Program-made: the position numbers and the translations under genes
Part shown: positions 52,784 to 61,644 of the stretch, piece by piece
How positions within the stretch are numbered: position 1 is the stretch's first letter
How the letters are laid out: every line of letters starts with the position of its first letter
Source: Microcoleus vaginatus HSN003
Lineage (GTDB): Bacteria; Cyanobacteriota; Cyanobacteriia; Cyanobacteriales; Microcoleaceae
Direction: 5' to 3'
Assembly: GCF_022701255.1 (NCBI RefSeq)
Contig: NZ_CP031705.1
Location: 3,341,001 to 3,405,000, forward strand
DNA length: 64,000 bases
Notes under the pieces: generated by a model
Seen by the model: only the letters and a program-made list of their open reading frames with translations
The model's database searches: none
Told to the model about the DNA's origin: nothing

Positions 52784-53299
52784 CTACTCGTCATTGCTTG
52801 GGTACAAATTGGCCTGAAAGTCAATTTGCAATTGTTTTGGCAGTTGGTCTACTTGAAAGTACCGATGAAATTTCTCGGTAACTTGTAACCAATACGACCT
52901 CCCCTCAGCCGGCCGCCGTTTGCGGACGAAACCCATTTCTACAAGTTCCTGCACTTGTTGGTAAGCTCCTGAACCTCGCAAGTTAACTAAATCTGGCTGA
53001 GCAATGCCGCCTTTGAGGGCGATCGCAGCCAGCGTCCGCAAAGCTCCCACACCTAATTCTGGAGGTATTAAAGTTTGCATTAAACTGGCAAACTCTTCTC
53101 TGAGTTGCAGGCTGTATCCTGTGGGTGTTTCGACGACTTCTAATGCACTGTCGCAGTGGGACGAGTCAGACATGAGTTCGATGATGGCGTCTTCGGCTTC
53201 GGCTCGATCGCACTTGGCAATCTCGGCAATTTCTGCGATCGACACTGGCTGACCTTTTAAGTAAAGTATGGCTTCTATTGTTGTGGCTAAGCGAGTCAT
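52784..53299 (-). CDS. scpB: Segregation and condensation protein B
   Basis: ScpB joins ScpA as the kleisin-associated part of the SMC complex that compacts and segregates the chromosome. The 171 residues hold two winged-helix domains: RLATTIEAILYLKGQPVSIAEIAE, LQLREEFASLMQTLIPPELG, and RTLAAIALKGGIAQPDLVNLRGSGAYQQVQELVEMGFVRKRRPAEGRS. Length and block order match the family. scpA and smc are not in the window. The upstream side is short tandem repeat DNA. Confidence 0.93.
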   Translation of the reverse strand: MTRLATTIEAILYLKGQPVSIAEIAEIAKCDRAEAEDAIIELMSDSSHCDSALEVVETPTGYSLQLREEFASLMQTLIPPELGVGALRTLAAIALKGGIAQPDLVNLRGSGAYQQVQELVEMGFVRKRRPAEGRSYWLQVTEKFHRYFQVDQLPKQLQIDFQANLYPSNDE

Positions 53300-53540
53300 T
53301 GGGGAATTAGTAATGAGGAATTGGGACGTTGAAAGAAGAAGGAAGAAGCAAGAAATAAGAAAGAATCAGGAAAACAACAGTGAGCCGTATTTCCGTAACT
53401 TCCGTGTCGTGAAGAATGAGAATTGGTAATAAACATTCCCATTACATAAATTATTAATAGTGTAGGTTAGGTTGAGGACCAAAACCAAAATCTTTCAATT
53501 TTATGTTTTTGATGTCAGTCCGGGACGCAGAAAAATTATA
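53300..53540. other. Intergenic DNA between scpB and the IS region
   Basis: It contains polypurine heptamers (GAAGAAGGAAGAAGC, 53330-53355) and AT-rich sequence, then the boundary of the IS630 copy. No gene is seen. Confidence 0.6.
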
Positions 53541-53625
53541 TATAGCCTTTCTCAAAAAGATGAGGTACAATAACAGCAGTGAGTAAACCAATTCCAAATA
53601 TTTTCTGATGTAACTTCATTAAAGG

Positions 53626-56362
53626 GGTAGGGTCGAGAGAAGATGTTACCATCTTCTCTCTCCCATTCGGAACCGTGCTTGCCACTTTCATAGCACACGG
53701 CTACTCGGGTGTACTCTTGTCATCTGAGGGCTTCCCCTTCTTCCGATTTGTTTGATGTTTCTTTCCTGAAGATACGAGTTTCAGGTTATGTTTCCTGATT
53801 AATTCCAAGTCGGTTTTAGTTTTAACATCGTGACAATGCCGATGCAATAGTTGAAGATTTTTGTACTCATCCTTACCTCCAATGGCTCTGGGGACGATAT
53901 GGTCAACTTCCATTACATCTTCATTTCTGAAAGTAAATTCGCAATGAGAACATTTACCCTTCTGCTTTTTTAAGAGCAGTGCCAATCGACTTGACAATTC
54001 AGGATTTTTCCCCATCCTTGAACTCCAATAAACCAGGTCGCCATCGTAAGGACTTTTATCCCCTTTAACTTTCACATAGTCGGTGCTGCTACACTCGAAT
54101 TCACTATGTTGTAGTAACCGAAGGGGGTTCGCTCCCTCTTCTCTGGTTGAGAATACCCAGTTATTACCGCCAATGGTGTGCCAATACAGTTGATGTTCTG
54201 CCTTGGTGTTTCCACAACGGCGTTTTGCCCAACGTCGAAGTTTCAGGTATGTGAGGTTATCTTGTTTAGAGAGTTCTCCAACGGTTCTTGCGTCAGAGTT
54301 TGTATAGAAAGAAGTCCATCCCCTTATTACAGGGTTTAAGTCTTTAATTAACGCCGCTTGTGGCGATGACCTGTGTTTTTTGATGATTCTTCCGATTTCC
54401 TCTTGGTGAGCCTTACTTGACTTCTTATTTGGGGTGATGAGTGTGTTAAAACCTAATATCTCACGGTGCGGACTTAAACTGCTCCGATGTTTTCCAGCAG
54501 GGTATTGTCTTATGTGATGACCTAAAAAGTCAAAACCAGCTTTACCATCCTCACTTAATTCATCCTTGAAAGTGTGAGTTAGCCTTGTCTTCTCAGGTTT
54601 TAATTCTAAACCCATGCCAACTAACCATTCCGAGATTATCTCTCGGCATCTTTGAACTACGAGCTTATCTTTGTGTATGACCACGAAATCATCAGCGTAT
54701 CTGATGAAACTCAAGGAACCTACTTTATTTTGCCAGCTTTCTTGATGACCCCGTTTGTTTTGCAGGTCTATGGTTCTGGCATATTCCATGAGTGTATTCT
54801 CAAGCCCGTGGAGGGCAATATTTGCCAATAACGGAGAAATGACCCCGCCTTGTGGCGTACCCTCAGATGTAGCAGTGAACACTCCATCGTCAATTACTCC
54901 AGATTTTAGCCAGGATTTTACTTGTCTCCTGACTTTGCCTTTTATGTTCAACTTTTGGATTAGTTCATAATGGTTGATGCGGTCAAAACACTTTGCTATG
55001 TCTGCATCTAATACAAACTTCGCTTTATGTTGAATACAGAGTTTAATCTGCTTAATCGCATCGTGACATGACCTGCCGGGTCTAAAACCATAGCTGTTTG
55101 GCTCAAAAATTGCCTCCCATTCCGGCTCAAGTGCGGATTTTACTACGGCTTGTAAGGCTCTGTCGTACATTACAGGTATACCCAGTGGGCGTTTTTCATT
55201 ACTTCCTGGTTTTGGTATCCAAACTCTTCTAGTTGGTTTGGATCTGCCAGTTAGCTTTAATTCCCTTGCCAGTTCTAGACGAGCTGCTGGGGATAGGCTT
55301 TTCACTCCGTCCACTCCTGCCGTCTTTTTACCAGTATTGTCCTGAGTGACCCTTCTTACTGACAAAATCCTATTAGACCAAGACCTCATCAGCGTCTTTT
55401 GAAGTTTACGAACTTTCTTGACATCTCCACAACGGTTAGCCGCGAAAATGCGTTTTTGCAACTTGAAAACATATCTTTCAGCTTGACGCCAATTGATATC
55501 CTTCCATCCCTCTGTATTTGTTGCCAAATCAGATTTAGGCTTGTCCATTACTAATTGCACCTTTTCACTTAATCACCTTCGCGGTTTACGTCAGCATATC
55601 CTGGGCATTACCCCATCCCTTTTTCGGCATTACCTGTTATTTCAGGTTAGGCATTAGCTTCTTAAACCATCCCAGCCTTTCGCAGCGTGTAGCCTGACAG
55701 CCTACCTCCACAATCGATTTGAAGAGGAGCATACAAAAGGATTACTTCGTTCCTACTATCCATTGATTAAATCCGTTAGGGTTCGTCTTCTCCGCCGGGG
55801 TTCTAGGTGGTGCGCTATCTCGGTATTAGAATCCTGATAGTCCTTACCCTTGTCAGATATTCCTGACCCAGAAGTTCAGATTTTTCTGACTAGCTTATAT
55901 CCTCTGGTACCATATTACGACGGTTGTTTCGACAATTTGTTAGCTTGCGCTTCTACCCCACGACTTCATTACTTTCGCAATGATTCGGTTATAGGATTTT
56001 TGCTTGCGGTGTCGGTATTCAGCTATCCCGATAGCCCGCGTTCACCCTCGCTTTACACCAAGGTTGTCAATCTTTGTGTAGAGGAAACCAAATTTAACTC
56101 TGGTTCTCTGTGTGCTTTCAATCACGCACCATGATGTCAGGACTTGGTTTATTCTGGATTTTGGTTATGATGTTGGCGTGTACCTTCATCTTTCCCGCTT
56201 CCCCCTAGTTGTCTTGGCTAGATGCTCGACTAGGTTTCCTCACCTGCATGAATAGTAAGTTGTCATCGGCGAGGGATTAAAGTGCGAACTCCAACCTTGA
56301 TTGGGTTTACCCCACCGTTGCTAGCCATCCCCCCTTTCGGGTTTCGGCTAAACGAATCGCAC
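53626..56362 (-). ncRNA. Group II intron (ribozyme plus maturase ORF)
   Basis: The 5' end reads GTGCGATTCGTTTAG, the group II consensus start, at 56362 on the reverse strand. After the maturase stop comes domain V (AGCCGTGTGC-TATGAAAGTGG-CAAGCACGGTTC, 53670-53702) and domain VI (GAGAGAAGATGGTAACATCT and complement, 53634-53664). The 3' end CCCTACC is placed by reading frame of the exons and could be off by one or two bases. About 800 nt of domains I-IV lie upstream of the ORF. It sits inside the transposase gene of the IS630 copy and in the same orientation as that gene. Confidence 0.85.
53701..55560 (-). CDS. Group II intron reverse transcriptase/maturase with HNH endonuclease
   Basis: This 619-residue intron-encoded protein has an RT domain (PKPGSNEKRPLGIPVMYDRA, FLDADIAKCFDRINH-type region, SEGTPQGGVISPLLANIALH, and the active site FIRYADDFVVIH at about residue 290). 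A maturase X domain follows (PVIRGWTSFYTNSDARTVGE), then a C-terminal HNH domain with zinc Cys pairs and EVDHIVPRAIGGKDEYKNLQ. It supports splicing of the host intron and retrohoming by target-primed reverse transcription. All active-site residues are present and the frame is open, so it may still be functional. An ATG four codons later is an alternative start. Confidence 0.95.
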   Translation of the reverse strand: MQLVMDKPKSDLATNTEGWKDINWRQAERYVFKLQKRIFAANRCGDVKKVRKLQKTLMRSWSNRILSVRRVTQDNTGKKTAGVDGVKSLSPAARLELARELKLTGRSKPTRRVWIPKPGSNEKRPLGIPVMYDRALQAVVKSALEPEWEAIFEPNSYGFRPGRSCHDAIKQIKLCIQHKAKFVLDADIAKCFDRINHYELIQKLNIKGKVRRQVKSWLKSGVIDDGVFTATSEGTPQGGVISPLLANIALHGLENTLMEYARTIDLQNKRGHQESWQNKVGSLSFIRYADDFVVIHKDKLVVQRCREIISEWLVGMGLELKPEKTRLTHTFKDELSEDGKAGFDFLGHHIRQYPAGKHRSSLSPHREILGFNTLITPNKKSSKAHQEEIGRIIKKHRSSPQAALIKDLNPVIRGWTSFYTNSDARTVGELSKQDNLTYLKLRRWAKRRCGNTKAEHQLYWHTIGGNNWVFSTREEGANPLRLLQHSEFECSSTDYVKVKGDKSPYDGDLVYWSSRMGKNPELSSRLALLLKKQKGKCSHCEFTFRNEDVMEVDHIVPRAIGGKDEYKNLQLLHRHCHDVKTKTDLELIRKHNLKLVSSGKKHQTNRKKGKPSDDKSTPE

Positions 56363-57517
56363 CTATTACTATGGCTTTTGCTAACTCTTGATAATTAGTC
56401 GTCTTGATTGAACGGAGAATATTTTTAAGTTTTGACCATAAATTTTCAATTGGGGAGAAGTCCGGCGAATAGGGCGACAAGTATATTAATTTTGCCCCCT
56501 TTTTTTTGATGGCTTTTTCTACTTCTTGTCCAGTATGAATAGTACAATTATCCATCACTACACAAGCACCTTTCCATAATTTTGGTACGAGTTTTCGGAT
56601 GATAAAAGCCTCAAATGTAATTGCATCGGTTGTACCTATTAAATTGACTGATGTTAGGACTTCATTGACCGATATAGCTCCAATTATTGAGACATTTCTT
56701 CCGCGTTTATTCGGTTTTGGACCCTTGGCTTTTGAACCTTTTAGAGACCGAGCATATAACCTAACCCGTGCCAAGTTTACTCCAGATTCATCAATGAATA
56801 TTAAGTCTTTTAAACAAACTTCTCGGATTTTTTGCCAGAACTCATATCGCAGGTTCTGAACTCTGTCAGTACCTTTATCTGAGGGGAAAAGAGTTTTTTT
56901 TAAAAGTCATGTTTAAGAGTTTTGCCATTCTTCCCATCGTTGCTATGCTGATGGTAAAACCAATTTTTTGGTACAGTAAATAACGGAGTTCGTCGAGAGT
57001 TGCATCATTATTTGCTTCAATCAACTCCGTTAAAATCAGCAGTTGTTCTGCATTCAGTTTTAATTTGACTCCGCATCGCTCAGTTCGAGGAGCAATATTT
57101 TGGGTCTCACGATACTGTGCAAATCAGTTTTTGAACGAAACTAAGGGCTACACAAAAACGGTTGGCTATTGCTCTTTGTGACAGCGGTTCATTATGGTAC
57201 ACATCCATAATTTTTTGTCTAAAATCAATCGAATAAGTTTTCATTTTTACTAATGTGTGATACTTTCTACAATCATTGATAGTTGTCAGTCGAGTGAATG
57301 CTGTGGATCGAGCAAATGCTGTGAGCGCTCATTGAATTAGAGCTGCATGACATTTTCTGGTTCTATATTTTTCACTTCGTTCAAGTCAGTTACATCATAC
57401 CTCATCTTTCTGAGAAAGGCTATAGCGTTTCTGGATCTCCTGAGCTTATGGTGTAAAATAGATCCTGGGGGGGTGACAAAGATAGCTAAAAGCTTGACCT
57501 GATCTGGGTTGCAGCCC

Positions 57518-57682
57518 TCATCCCCGTCGATAAAAGCAGTGTTTATTTGGGGTTAAAGTCATTAACTGTTCAACAAGAGCGGGGTAGTTGTCCAGGTATG
57601 TAACCCATTGTTGACTATCACTTGCCACAGCCAAAACTACTACCTCTGTTATACTTTCTCTTTGACTCTTTAGGGCGAACAC
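57518..57682 (-). pseudogene. Small unidentified reading-frame fragment between IS elements
   Basis: A leftward frame from GTG 57682 gives 54 residues, including ESITEVVVLAVASDSQQWVT and YLDNYPALVEQLMTLTPNKH, then a stop. The regular alternation and composition look like protein rather than noise. It lies between the IS630 copy and the IS5-like copies and has no matching neighbour, so it is probably the residue of a host gene broken by insertions. I do not recognise it. Confidence 0.35.
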
Positions 57683-57739
57683 TATAATGTTTAGCTGCTT
57701 TTCTTTTGAGAGTTGTACCTTGTATTACAGCACTACTAT

Positions 57740-58510
57740 AGGGCTTGCTGAATTAGTTGTCGGATGTTGCGTCGCGAAAGGTTTCGATCGCGAGATCGTC
57801 CGTCGAGTGCAAGATAAACAGCTAAAATATATCAAAAGCCGTGCATCACCACCTGCGATCGTGTACATAAAAGCTGAGCTTGTTTCCCTCCCACCTTTGG
57901 ACTTTGAGCTAGCCAACGGATGTAAATTGTCACTCCTCAACCGTTGGGTAAAAATGGCTCAACTAATCCCGTGGTCAGAATTTGAATCAGAATATGCTGA
58001 AAACTTTCCCACAGAAATGGGTGCACCAGCCAAATCCTTTCCGATGGCGTTGGGAGTATTAATTATCAAAGAAAAATTCTGAATTAGCGATCGTCCAAGA
58101 TTCGAACAAATCCGGGAAACACCCCTATCTACAATACTTTATTGGTCAATCCAGCTACAGTAATGAGCTGCCATTTGACCCATCACTATTAGTTCACTTT
58201 CGACAACGGATTAGTGGGAATTTAATTAACAAAGTGAACCAAGGAATGGTCAAAAAAATACGAGAAACCGCCGTAGGCAAACCAGAAAAAAAAAGGATTC
58301 GGACGCCAAAAATGAGTCACAAAATCGAGTAAAGTTGATCGTAGATGCGACCTGCGCCCCCGCCGATCTTACCTATCCGACAGACTTAGGACTATTAAAC
58401 GAAGCCCGAGTTCACACCGAAAAAATTATAGATATTCTCTATAAATCTCTAAAAGACAAAGCAAAAAAAAAGCCAAGAACCTACCGGAATCTAGCGAGAA
58501 AAAACTACTT
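57740..58510 (+). mobile_element. IS5/IS1182-like element, 5'-terminal partial copy A
   Basis: The copy starts with AGGGCTTGCTGAATTAG, the same left end as copy B, and continues with a degenerate transposase frame (MAQLIPWSEFESEYAENFPT, then stops and frameshifts, IVDATCAPADLTYPTDLGLL). It stops at KKPRTYRNLARKNYL, where the left end of copy B begins. No second half is found after copy B. TATA precedes the left end and also follows the right end of copy B. Confidence 0.75.
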
Positions 58511-60473
58511 AGGGCTTGCTGAATAATCGCTCGCATATTGCGTCGCGAAAGGTTTCGATCGCGCGATCGAGAGTAAAGTGCAAGATAAACAGGTAAAATA
58601 GGTCAAAACCCGTGCATCACCACCTGCGAGCGTGTACAAAAAAGCTGAGCTTGCTCCCCTCCCACCCTTAGACTTTGAAGTAGCTTTCCTGATGTAAATT
58701 GTCAGCCCTCAACCGTTGGGCAAAAATGGCCCTAATAATCCCGTGGTCTGAATCTGAATCAGAATATGCGGCCAACTTCCCCACAGAAAAGGGTGCACCA
58801 GCCAAATCGTTTAGGATGGCATTGGGGGCATTAATTATTAAAGAAAAACTGGGAATTAGCGATCGGGAAACAGTAGAACAAATCCGCGAAAACCCATATC
58901 TGCAATACTTTATCGGTCAATCAAGCTATAGTAATGAACTCGCATTTGACCCATCTCTATTAGTACACTTTCGGCAACGAATCAGTCCCAACCTAATCAA
59001 TAAAGTCAACGAACGCATGGTCGAAAAAATGCGCTCCATCGCCCCAATCAAACCCGAAAAAAAAAAGGATTCGGACGGCAAAAATGAGTCACTCAATCGC
59101 GGTAAACTAATCATAGATGCAACCTGTGCCCCAGCCGACATTAGTTATCCGACCGATTTAGGACTATTAAATGGAGCCAGAGTTCATACAGAAAAAATTA
59201 TAGACATCCTGTATAAACAAATCAAAGAAAAAACCCATAAAAAACCAAGAACATCAGGGTAAGCTCATCTAATTTGGTATAAATTGTACTTGACAAAACA
59301 AACAAAATATACAAAGTAGCCCGAGCGTCAGTAACGGTTCTATAATGCCTCAAAAGCTAAGTCATCAAGGTAAGGAAAAGTTTATGAGTATGAGTAAAGG
59401 ATTCGCTCCCTCTTGCGCGAGCGGAAAAATCCTCAGATCTCAACAAGCCAAAACCAATCTCTATCGAAGATTTACAAGCTGGCTTTTCAAATTATTTTGA
59501 TGACGTACCAGACCCAAGAGTGGAGCGAACCAAACACCACTTACTCAAAGATATTCTCGTCATTGCCTTATTAGCTGTGATAGCCGGAGCCCATGGGTGG
59601 GAAGACATGGAAAATTATGGAATCAGTAAGCTTACCTGGTTACAAAAGTTTTTAAAGTTACCCAATGGCATCCCAAGTGACGATACATTCCGTCGGGTCT
59701 TTGAAAAGCTAGAGCCAAAAATTTTCGAGCAAAAATTAGCTCAATGGATTAACCAATTAATCGGGTCAATTGACCAAGAAGTGATCCCGATTGATGGAAA
59801 AAGTCTGAGAGGGTCTTATGACCGAACAAAAGGGGTGAAAAACTTACATTTAGTGACGGCGTGGGCGAGTGAACATCGGTTAGTCTTGGGACAAGTCAAA
59901 GTTGAAGACCATTCAAATGAAATCACAGCGATCCTGGCCTTATTGGAATTAATTGACATCACCGGAGCCATTATTACGATTGATGCGATGGGGACGCAAA
60001 CCGAGATTGTTCGGTTAATTCGTCAGAAAAAAGCCGATTATGTAGTCACCTTAAAAAGTAATCATCCCACTCTTTATAGCGTTTCTCAGAAAGATGAGGT
60101 ACAATAACAGCAGTGAGTAAACCAATTCCAAAGATCGGATAATGTAACTTGATTGAACGCAAACTCTATCGCTTTTGCTAATTCTCGATAATTAGTCGTC
60201 TTGATAGAACGGAGAATGTTTATGAGTTTTGACCATAAATGTTCAATTGGTGAGAAGTCGGGCGAATAGGGCAACAAGTATATTAATTTTGCCCCTTTCT
60301 TTTTGATGGCTTTTTCTATTTCTTCTCCGGTATGAATAGTACAATTATCCATCACTACACAAGCACCTTTCCAGAGTTTTGGTACTAGCTTTCGGATAAT
60401 AAAAGCCTCAAATGTAATTGTATCAGTTGTACCTGTTAAATTGATGGATGTTAGGATTTCGTTGACCGATATA

Positions 60474-61644
60474 TAGCCTTTCTCAGAAAGATGAGGTATG
60501 ATGTTACTGACACTCACTCGTGAGGGTCAAACAGAGAAGATAAGATCAAATGAACTATAATTACATGGTTGAGTAAAGCCACGCGAAAGCGATACCACAC
60601 ATAATAGCATTTTTTTGAAAGCACACGATGCTTGACTCACAACACGTTTACTTGTACCAAACTTCATACATTGTTAAAAATGAAAGCTTATTCGATTGAT
60701 TTTAGGCAAAAAATCCTTGATACTTATCATACTGAACCCATTTCACAAAAAGCAATAGCTAAGCGTTTTTCTGTAGCCCTGAGTTTTGTACAAAAATTGC
60801 TTAAACAATATCGTGAAACAAAAAACATTACTCCGAGAACTGACCGATGTGGAGTCAAAGGCAAACTGAATGCGGAGCAACTACTCATCTTGGCGGAATT
60901 GATTGAAGGAAATAATGATGCAACTCTTGAAGAACTCCGTTATTTACTTTATGGGAGAATTGGATTTTCTGTTAGTAGAGCAACAATAGGAAGAATGATA
61001 AAACTCTTAGACATTACTGTCAAAAAAAACTCTCTTCCCTTCAGGGAAAGGGACAGAGCGAGTTCAAATCCTGCGATGTGAGTTCTGGAAAACAATTAAA
61101 GAGATTAGTTTGAAAGACTTAATATTCATTGACGAATCGGGAGTTAATTTGGCAATGGTTAGGTTATATGCTAGGTATGCAAAAAGGTGAAAGAGCCAAG
61201 GGGTCAAAACCAACTAAACGTGGCAAAAATGTCTCAATAATTGGAGCAAGGTCAGTCAATGAGATTTTGACATCGGTTAATCTAATAGGCGGAACTGATG
61301 CAATTACATTTGAAGCTTTTATTATCAGAAAACTTGTGCCAAAACTCTGGAAAGGTGCTTGTGTAGTGATGGATAATTGTCCCATTCACTTGGGAGAAGA
61401 AGTGAAAAAAGCGATCGAAAAAACAGGGGCAAAATTAATATACTTATCACCTTATTCACCAGATTTTTCACCAATTGAAAATCTGTGGTCAAAACTTAAA
61501 ATCATTCTCCGTTCTATCAAGACTACTAATTATCAAGAATTAGGAAAAGCCATAGATTTTGCGTTCGGACAAGTTACATCGTCAAATATTTTTAACTGGT
61601 TTACACACTGCTGTTATTGTACCTCATCTTTTTGAGAAAGGCTA
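60474..61644 (+). mobile_element. IS630-family copy 3 (innermost layer)
   Basis: It is 1.17 kb with ends TAGCCTTTCTCAGAAAGATGAGG and CCTCATCTTTTTGAGAAAGGCTA, and a TA duplication on both sides. It points opposite to copy 2. Because it interrupts copy 2, it moved last. Its sequence differs from copies 1 and 2 at many positions, so it belongs to a sister sublineage rather than being a local duplicate. Confidence 0.88.
60680..61635 (+). pseudogene. IS630 transposase of copy 3 (orfA/orfB, extra frameshift)
   Basis: orfA encodes the HTH part (MKAYSIDFRQKILDTYHTEP ... LLDITVKKN). At a run of eight A (about 61022-61029) the coding frame moves +1 into orfB (TLFPSGKGTERVQILRCEFW, LIFIDESGVNLAMVRLYARY). 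The same A run and frame change exist in the other copies, so this shift may be programmed. A second shift occurs at AAAAAGG (about 61181), after which the frame continues GERAKGSKPTKRGKNVSIIG, ACVVMDNCPIHLGEEVKKA and SPYSPDFSPIENLWSKLKII to CYCTSSF. The second shift probably inactivates it. Confidence 0.82.

Larger units (their letters stand above)
53552..57244 (-). pseudogene. IS630 transposase of copy 1 (two-frame, frameshifted, intron-split)
   Basis: The N-terminal HTH part begins MKTYSIDFRQKIMDVYHNEP; a one-base change near 57120 shifts it to a premature stop (...QKLICTVS). The DDE part is in another frame (LIFIDESGVNLARVRLYARS, GACVVMDNCTIHTGQEVEKA, SPYSPDFSPIENLWSKLKNI) with all three acidic residues. 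It is then cut by the intron after QELAKAIVI. The rest of the gene, AFNEVTSENIWNWFTHCCYC, lies on the other side of the intron; joining the exons restores the frame. The copy is dead through the frameshift in its first part, not because of the intron. Confidence 0.85.
53541..57424 (-). mobile_element. IS630-family element, copy 1, interrupted by a group II intron
   Basis: Terminal inverted repeats TAGCCTTTCTC(A)AAAAGATGAGG and its complement CCTCATCTTTCTGAGAAAGGCTA bound the element, each preceded by TA, the target of the family. Without the intron the element is about 1.15 kb, normal for IS630. The transposase is read leftward. This copy shares ends and sequence with two further copies near 60-62 kb and with the miniature element at 42.2 kb. 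Confidence 0.85.

Noticed and set aside
55850..56134. Rightward 94-codon frame inside the group II intron
   Set aside because: It falls in the ribozyme domains on the antisense strand and has no protein-like pattern.
61055..61085. tRNA-like TTCAAATCC motif
   Set aside because: It lies inside the IS630 transposase coding sequence and no cloverleaf can be drawn around it.
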